From DATKMS01 sp041497995 (GTDB lineage: Bacteria > Desulfobacterota > Binatia > HRBIN30), in NCBI GenBank assembly GCA_041497995.1, contig JBGQHM010000284.1, positions 1 through 8,825 of the forward strand: DNA of 8,825 bases. The letters run 5' to 3'. The position numbers were made by a program, and so were the translations under genes. Below are positions 6,601-8,825 of this stretch, piece by piece. Numbering within the stretch: the stretch's first letter is position 1; every line of letters begins with the position of its first letter. Under the pieces are notes generated by a model that ran no database searches, was not told the DNA's origin, and was given only the letters and a program-made list of their open reading frames with translations.

Positions 6601-8456
6601 TCCTAGCCACTCAGGCCTACGCGGTGAAAGCCACGCCGATGGACTTCAGCGCCGGGCCACCGACTGTGCGCCTCGCGTGGGAGCCCGCGGAGGCCGTGCG
6701 GGTCAGCGACAATCTGATTCAGAATCCCGGCGCCGAGATCACGGCTGACCCAGGGGACGTGCCACTGTGGACTATTGCTTCCGAATTCGCGCCCATGATC
6801 TTCTCGTATGGCGATCCGGACTTTCCTTCCTCCACTGGCCCGGGGCCCGCGGATCGAGGCCTTCACTTCTTTGCCGGCGGAAATGGCAACACGCGCAGTG
6901 CGCTTCGCCAAGTCGTCGTCATCGATCCCGTCTGGCAGGAGGCGATCAACGCCGGGCGGGCGAAGTTCAGATTCTCCGCCTTCCTAGGCGGCTATCTCCA
7001 GCAAGCGGACTCCACCAGCGCACGGCTCATCTTTCGGTTCGCCACCGGCGACAGCACGATCGGCGTGGTCAACGCCCCCACAATCACCTCCATTGAACGC
7101 GAGGGCCAGACGGGCCTGTTCCCGGTCGAGGTGAACGATCGTCTTCCCGCGGATACGGGCGTCATTCTCGTCGACGTGTTTTTCCAGGGTGGGGAGGGCA
7201 CCTTCAACGACGGGTACGCCGATAACTTCGAGCTGGTTCTGTCCGAATATGCAGGCTGTACGCCCACTACGTGTGCGGCCCCAGGCGGGACCTGTGGGGC
7301 GACACCCGACGGCTGCGGTGGAACGTTGGACTGCGGGCCATGCCCTACGCCCACGACGACCACCCCGGCCTGTCTGGCGCTGCGGGCTCAGTGCCAAAGC
7401 GAGGAGGAGTGTTGCCAGGACGGCGCCACGACCTGTGACTCCGTCTGCTGTCACTTCGCCAAGGAAACCTGCGCCGGCACCGCCGACTGCTGCGGCGCGG
7501 CCGACTGCCGCGATGGCTTCTGCTGTGTGCGTGCAGGGGGCAGGTGCGACCATACCAGCGACTGCTGTCTCAACGGCTTCGAGGGCGAGTGTGACAACGG
7601 GACGTGCATGACGTTTTGCCGAGGCAAGGACGCCCAGTGCGACGACCCCGCCCAGTGCTGCCAGGGCGATCAGTGTATCAACGGACGGTGCCGGCCTCCG
7701 GGTTGCCTGCCGGCGGGATACCGGTGCACCGGTGTCGCCGAGTGCTGTGAGAACGAACAGACCTTTTGCGGCGACGTCGGTGGCACTCAGTTCGTCTGTT
7801 GCCATCCGAACGGCGGAGCCTGCGCCGAGACCCGTGACTGCTGCGGCAACACCGACTGTTGCAGTGGGCTCTGTTGCGGCCCGGGCCAAAACTGCTGCCT
7901 GACGGCCGGGACCTGCTGCCAGGCAGACGCGACTTGCTGCGGGGCGGGCTGTTGCCCACCGGATCGCGACTGCTGCAACGGGACCTGCTGTCCAGCCGGC
8001 CAGTTCTGCAGCAACGGGTCATGCGCCTGCCTGGGGCTGCGCTCGCCGTGCGACCCGGCGAACAATCAATGCTGCCAGAGCGAGCCAACCTCTTGCCTCA
8101 ACCAGACCGCTGGACAGTTCGCCCAACGGTGTTGCCGCCCCAAGGGAGGCACCTGCGGCGGCAATCTCGACTGCTGTCGCAACTTCTTCCTCAACGCCAA
8201 CCTCGGGTCCTGCAGCGCCGGCGTTTGTGGCGGCGATGGCGCCGCCTGCGCCTTCCACGAGGACTGCGTTAGCGGCCATTGCTTCGGGCATTGCAGCAAC
8301 GTCGCCCCGGTGCACGACTGCTTCACGGCTGGGGACTGCCCGTCCGGTGGTCTGTGCATCGAGAAGGAGTGCACCCATTGCCCTGCCAGCACCCGGCCCT
8401 GCGGGAATGCGTGCTGTGCCATTGGGCAGTGTTGCGGCGACCATTGTTGCCCATGA
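3678..8456 (+). CDS. Secreted subtilisin-family (S8) protease with cysteine-rich knottin-like C-terminal array
   Basis: The start at 3678 is set by AAAGGAGAAGG just upstream and by the signal peptide that follows (residues 1-33, cleavage after VHA); the frame is open upstream but lacks export features. Residues 35-92 are a two-loop EF-hand/dockerin-like domain whose calcium ligands are largely lost (DCTATGLVSITD; FQNAAGQVDIAQ). Residues about 97-290 resemble a protease propeptide. The S8 domain (about 290-600) has D312 in AIIDGG, H366 in WHGSG, oxyanion N466 in SAGNG and S573 in GTSASAP, so it should be active; it carries extra cysteines around H366 (C358, C363, C370). PPC-like beta domains begin at D635 (DRFEPNN) and D757 (DTYEVND). 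A jelly-roll-like region starts at N1012 (NLIQNPGAE). Residues 1194-1592 contain 86 cysteines. At 1592 residues it is much longer than typical subtilases. It is probably exported, matured by propeptide removal and disulfide-bonded outside the cytoplasm. Substrate unknown. Confidence 0.88.
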   Translation: MRSSAAVTRSLRSGLCLLIFTATLVTARDAVHAECVGDCTATGLVSITDLILGVNIVLELRPPAACPAFQNAAGQVDIAQLIKGVNNALNGCPPPGQFEAKINADLVPLQAAVIMKGNPERVVSSRDAQGVQSDFVEGVVVVRPKSDAELQDLLARYGGTVVDDNTIPEPPPELGITLTDEQRKPSEFVVRIDLAKVDTSSVAANASAAGLTGVLEFSSDAGLRTFAGNLEAKALGFTTVSDWVSHADQVPLPVGAYEVLLSTQEQPTGATFQDSFTEPRYGTTGGQSNVTLAWQFVAAHGFQRRVHVAIIDGGGYLLDTAGRALRNDHDFPTTPTRPFQYDFANEDAVADGPSLMSCATVACLWHGSGCAGVAAGILDNRLGEAGTGGLVAHPMLFKFGGSNDQRNAAIRTAVAWGAEVVSMSFGADCDTGCRVDDRGDNPFSSDNITDAVNDGSRTAFVASAGNGRGNPAIGYNVRGPCTSPLSGNCFVHPCTLEHVICVGALNDNATTIQSYSNFGSEVALFAPTNIRVMDQPAASDPNPSGPSACPPVAPFPGGCSLVAPFHPTFGGTSASAPFVAGVAAMLKALNPNLSGDDVARILIETAHTGTAPVNRYIDAYAAVRRAAEGIDNLPDRFEPNNGDAAPTDLGKKPSYSEPNLSLNANDHDFFKFESPGASQMTITLQSPGGLGNISVINLLSLGNTCGSPRQLTNTAVTNGRVLTYNVPGGLLELGLRADDVTAYNLSISFAAPGLAPDTYEVNDVVAAAKYIHSFGAGLSDAFVIDPMVTIDATLHNNTPADVDYYIVRGARLSNPETALLSGGPFVSLYANTAPMNMSVYQLNPTGTQGTLVGAVGGSSCASGLTVSLQPDVYYLVRIDGGVGQYTLFNGAIADPAHLPPILVGDFPDEIIKPGPVEIDKQLRFPEIFLFVGDPAFDAVRSINPGVHLSLFDLNGGMLADGVADGQGERLSLPNLLATQAYAVKATPMDFSAGPPTVRLAWEPAEAVRVSDNLIQNPGAEITADPGDVPLWTIASEFAPMIFSYGDPDFPSSTGPGPADRGLHFFAGGNGNTRSALRQVVVIDPVWQEAINAGRAKFRFSAFLGGYLQQADSTSARLIFRFATGDSTIGVVNAPTITSIEREGQTGLFPVEVNDRLPADTGVILVDVFFQGGEGTFNDGYADNFELVLSEYAGCTPTTCAAPGGTCGATPDGCGGTLDCGPCPTPTTTTPACLALRAQCQSEEECCQDGATTCDSVCCHFAKETCAGTADCCGAADCRDGFCCVRAGGRCDHTSDCCLNGFEGECDNGTCMTFCRGKDAQCDDPAQCCQGDQCINGRCRPPGCLPAGYRCTGVAECCENEQTFCGDVGGTQFVCCHPNGGACAETRDCCGNTDCCSGLCCGPGQNCCLTAGTCCQADATCCGAGCCPPDRDCCNGTCCPAGQFCSNGSCACLGLRSPCDPANNQCCQSEPTSCLNQTAGQFAQRCCRPKGGTCGGNLDCCRNFFLNANLGSCSAGVCGGDGAACAFHEDCVSGHCFGHCSNVAPVHDCFTAGDCPSGGLCIEKECTHCPASTRPCGNACCAIGQCCGDHCCP
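7257..7343 (+). other. CGxxPDGCGGTLDCGxC cysteine motif and Thr/Pro linker inside the protease
   Basis: Residues 1194-1222 carry six cysteines (1194, 1199, 1206, 1213, 1219, 1222) in a motif containing GTCGATPDGCGGTLDCGPC. I recall similar motifs in secreted myxobacterial and related proteins, where they appear as small modules between larger domains. It is followed by a TPTTTTP linker, which separates the beta-rich part from the knottin-like array. Confidence 0.55.
7371..8228 (+). repeat. Tandem cystine-knot-like modules within the protease tail
   Basis: Eight modules share C-x6-C-x(5,6)-CC. They begin at C1232, C1258, C1283, C1314, C1343, C1375, C1451 and C1486. Seven continue as x(4-11)-C-x(3-11)-C and so have exactly six cysteines in the order C-C-CC-C-C, the framework of inhibitor cystine knots. 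Several abut so that a CC pair ends one module and starts the next (1257/1258, 1282/1283, 1374/1375, 1485/1486). The residues between the cysteines differ, so this is an old or fast-evolving protein repeat rather than a recent DNA duplication. The cysteine spacing is directly visible; the fold is inferred. Confidence 0.7.
7857..8024 (+). repeat. Ladder of CC pairs (granulin-like) within the protease tail
   Basis: From C1394 to C1449 the chain has eight CC pairs separated by 3 to 5 residues (spacings 3, 5, 5, 5, 3, 5, 3), then single cysteines at 1444 and 1449. The repeated CC ladder recalls granulin modules, though spacings are shorter than the classical granulin pattern. It interrupts the knottin-like series. 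A similar short ladder (CC-x4-CC-x3-CC) ends the protein at 1579-1591. Confidence 0.5.
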
Positions 8457-8507
8457 GGGGTGCGTCCCTGTCGTGCAACGTACGAACTCGGTGACGGACG
8501 CGAGGCA

Positions 8508-8825
8508 TCAGTACGACCGCGGCAGCTGCAGCACGTGCTCGGCGACGAAGTTGAGCGCCATCTCCTGCGAGATCGGCGCCAGCCGCATGAGCCGGGCTTC
8601 GCGCCAGTATCTCTCGACGTGGTACTCGCGTGCGTAGCCGAAGCCGCCGAAGGTCTGCAGCGCGCGATCGCAAGCGCGGAACGACGCATCAGCGCAGCGG
8701 AACTTGGCCATGTTCGCCAGCGGTCCCGCCGGCTCACCGCGGTCGTAGACCCAGGCGGCTTTCTGCCAGAGAAGCTCCGCCGCGATGAGTTCGCTGTACG
8801 AATCGGCCAGTGGATGCGCGATTGC
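8508..8825 (-). CDS. Acyl-CoA dehydrogenase, C-terminal part (5' end beyond window)
   Basis: Reading from the window edge, 105 residues are open to the stop at 8508-8510. The segment is the C-terminal helical domain of the acyl-CoA dehydrogenase family: LIAAELLWQKAAWVYDRG, MAKFRCADASFRACDRALQTFGGFGYAREYHVERYWREARLMRLAPIS, then a final helix ending in LPRSY. The QTFGGFGY..E..VER..REAR motif binds FAD and lies at the dimer-of-dimers interface in known members, which oxidise acyl-CoA to enoyl-CoA in fatty acid or similar degradation. The usual GTxEI stretch is replaced by APISQEM, a feature I associate with a subgroup of this family. It is convergent with the protease gene (51 bp between stops) and appears unrelated to it in function. 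The ATG inside it at 8711 is not a real start. Confidence 0.88.
   Translation of the reverse strand, partial: AIAHPLADSYSELIAAELLWQKAAWVYDRGEPAGPLANMAKFRCADASFRACDRALQTFGGFGYAREYHVERYWREARLMRLAPISQEMALNFVAEHVLQLPRSY

Noticed and set aside
6984..7889. Open frame of 301 codons on the minus strand opposite the cysteine-rich region.
   Set aside because: The Ala/Val/Gly-rich translation is the expected shadow of GC-rich, cysteine-rich coding sequence; the plus-strand frame carries the clear protein signal.
7371..8453. CRISPR array or DNA-level tandem repeat in the cysteine-rich region.
   Set aside because: The short recurring GACTGCTG words follow from repeated Asp-Cys-Cys codons; there is no constant repeat and spacer length, and the periodicity is at protein level.
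8457..8507. Bidirectional terminator between the protease and the acyl-CoA dehydrogenase.
   Set aside because: Only a 4-bp stem (AGGG and CCCT) without a T-tract could be found.

Overview
This GC-rich window reads as chromosomal DNA from a free-living, probably uncultured bacterium that secretes large, cysteine-rich and EF-hand-bearing proteins. The pattern CVGDCxxDGxVTVDELIKGVxxAL, the CGxxPDGCGGTLDCGxC cysteine motif and an acyl-CoA dehydrogenase ending in LPRSY together remind me of uncultured deltaproteobacterial lineages such as Candidatus Binatia (Desulfobacterota_B) or myxobacterial relatives. That placement is from memory, not from a search.

Layout. (1) 1-437: small GC-rich hairpins, then a fragment coding for two intact EF-hand/dockerin-type calcium loops with no signal peptide and an abnormal tail. 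I read it as a gene remnant. (2) 397-1034 (+): a two-gene toxin-antitoxin operon, DUF433 antitoxin then DUF5615 PIN-like toxin, with a plausible sigma-70 promoter at 342-370. (3) 1111-1738 (-): a second, convergent toxin-antitoxin operon, an RHH-like antitoxin followed by a MazF/PemK-like toxin with a 14-nt overlap. (4) 1739-2047: a non-coding gap rich in inverted repeats, namely a 7-bp operator-like repeat next to the antitoxin start and a nested hairpin structure at 1791-1880. (5) 2048-3430 (+): a secreted fibre-like protein ending in a peptidase S74 intramolecular chaperone domain and a coiled coil, followed by a likely intrinsic terminator. (6) 3498-3596: another orphan EF-hand remnant in the leader of the next gene. 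(7) 3678-8456 (+): a 1592-residue secreted subtilisin-family (S8) protease with a degenerate EF-hand pair, a probable propeptide, a full catalytic triad, PPC-like beta domains, a jelly-roll-like region and a 399-residue tail holding 86 cysteines. (8) 8508-8825 (-): the C-terminal end of an acyl-CoA dehydrogenase that continues beyond the window.

The most remarkable element is the tail of the protease. Eight modules follow the inhibitor cystine knot (knottin) spacing C-x6-C-x5/6-CC-xn-C-xn-C, many abutting directly, and they are interrupted by a ladder of CC pairs that resembles granulin. The two toxin-antitoxin operons, the EF-hand remnants and the inverted repeats suggest a rearranged accessory segment. 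The two secreted proteins are each preceded by a clear Shine-Dalgarno site; the terminator between them suggests separate transcripts, although both probably act at or outside the cell surface and both are probably processed by their own protease-type domains.
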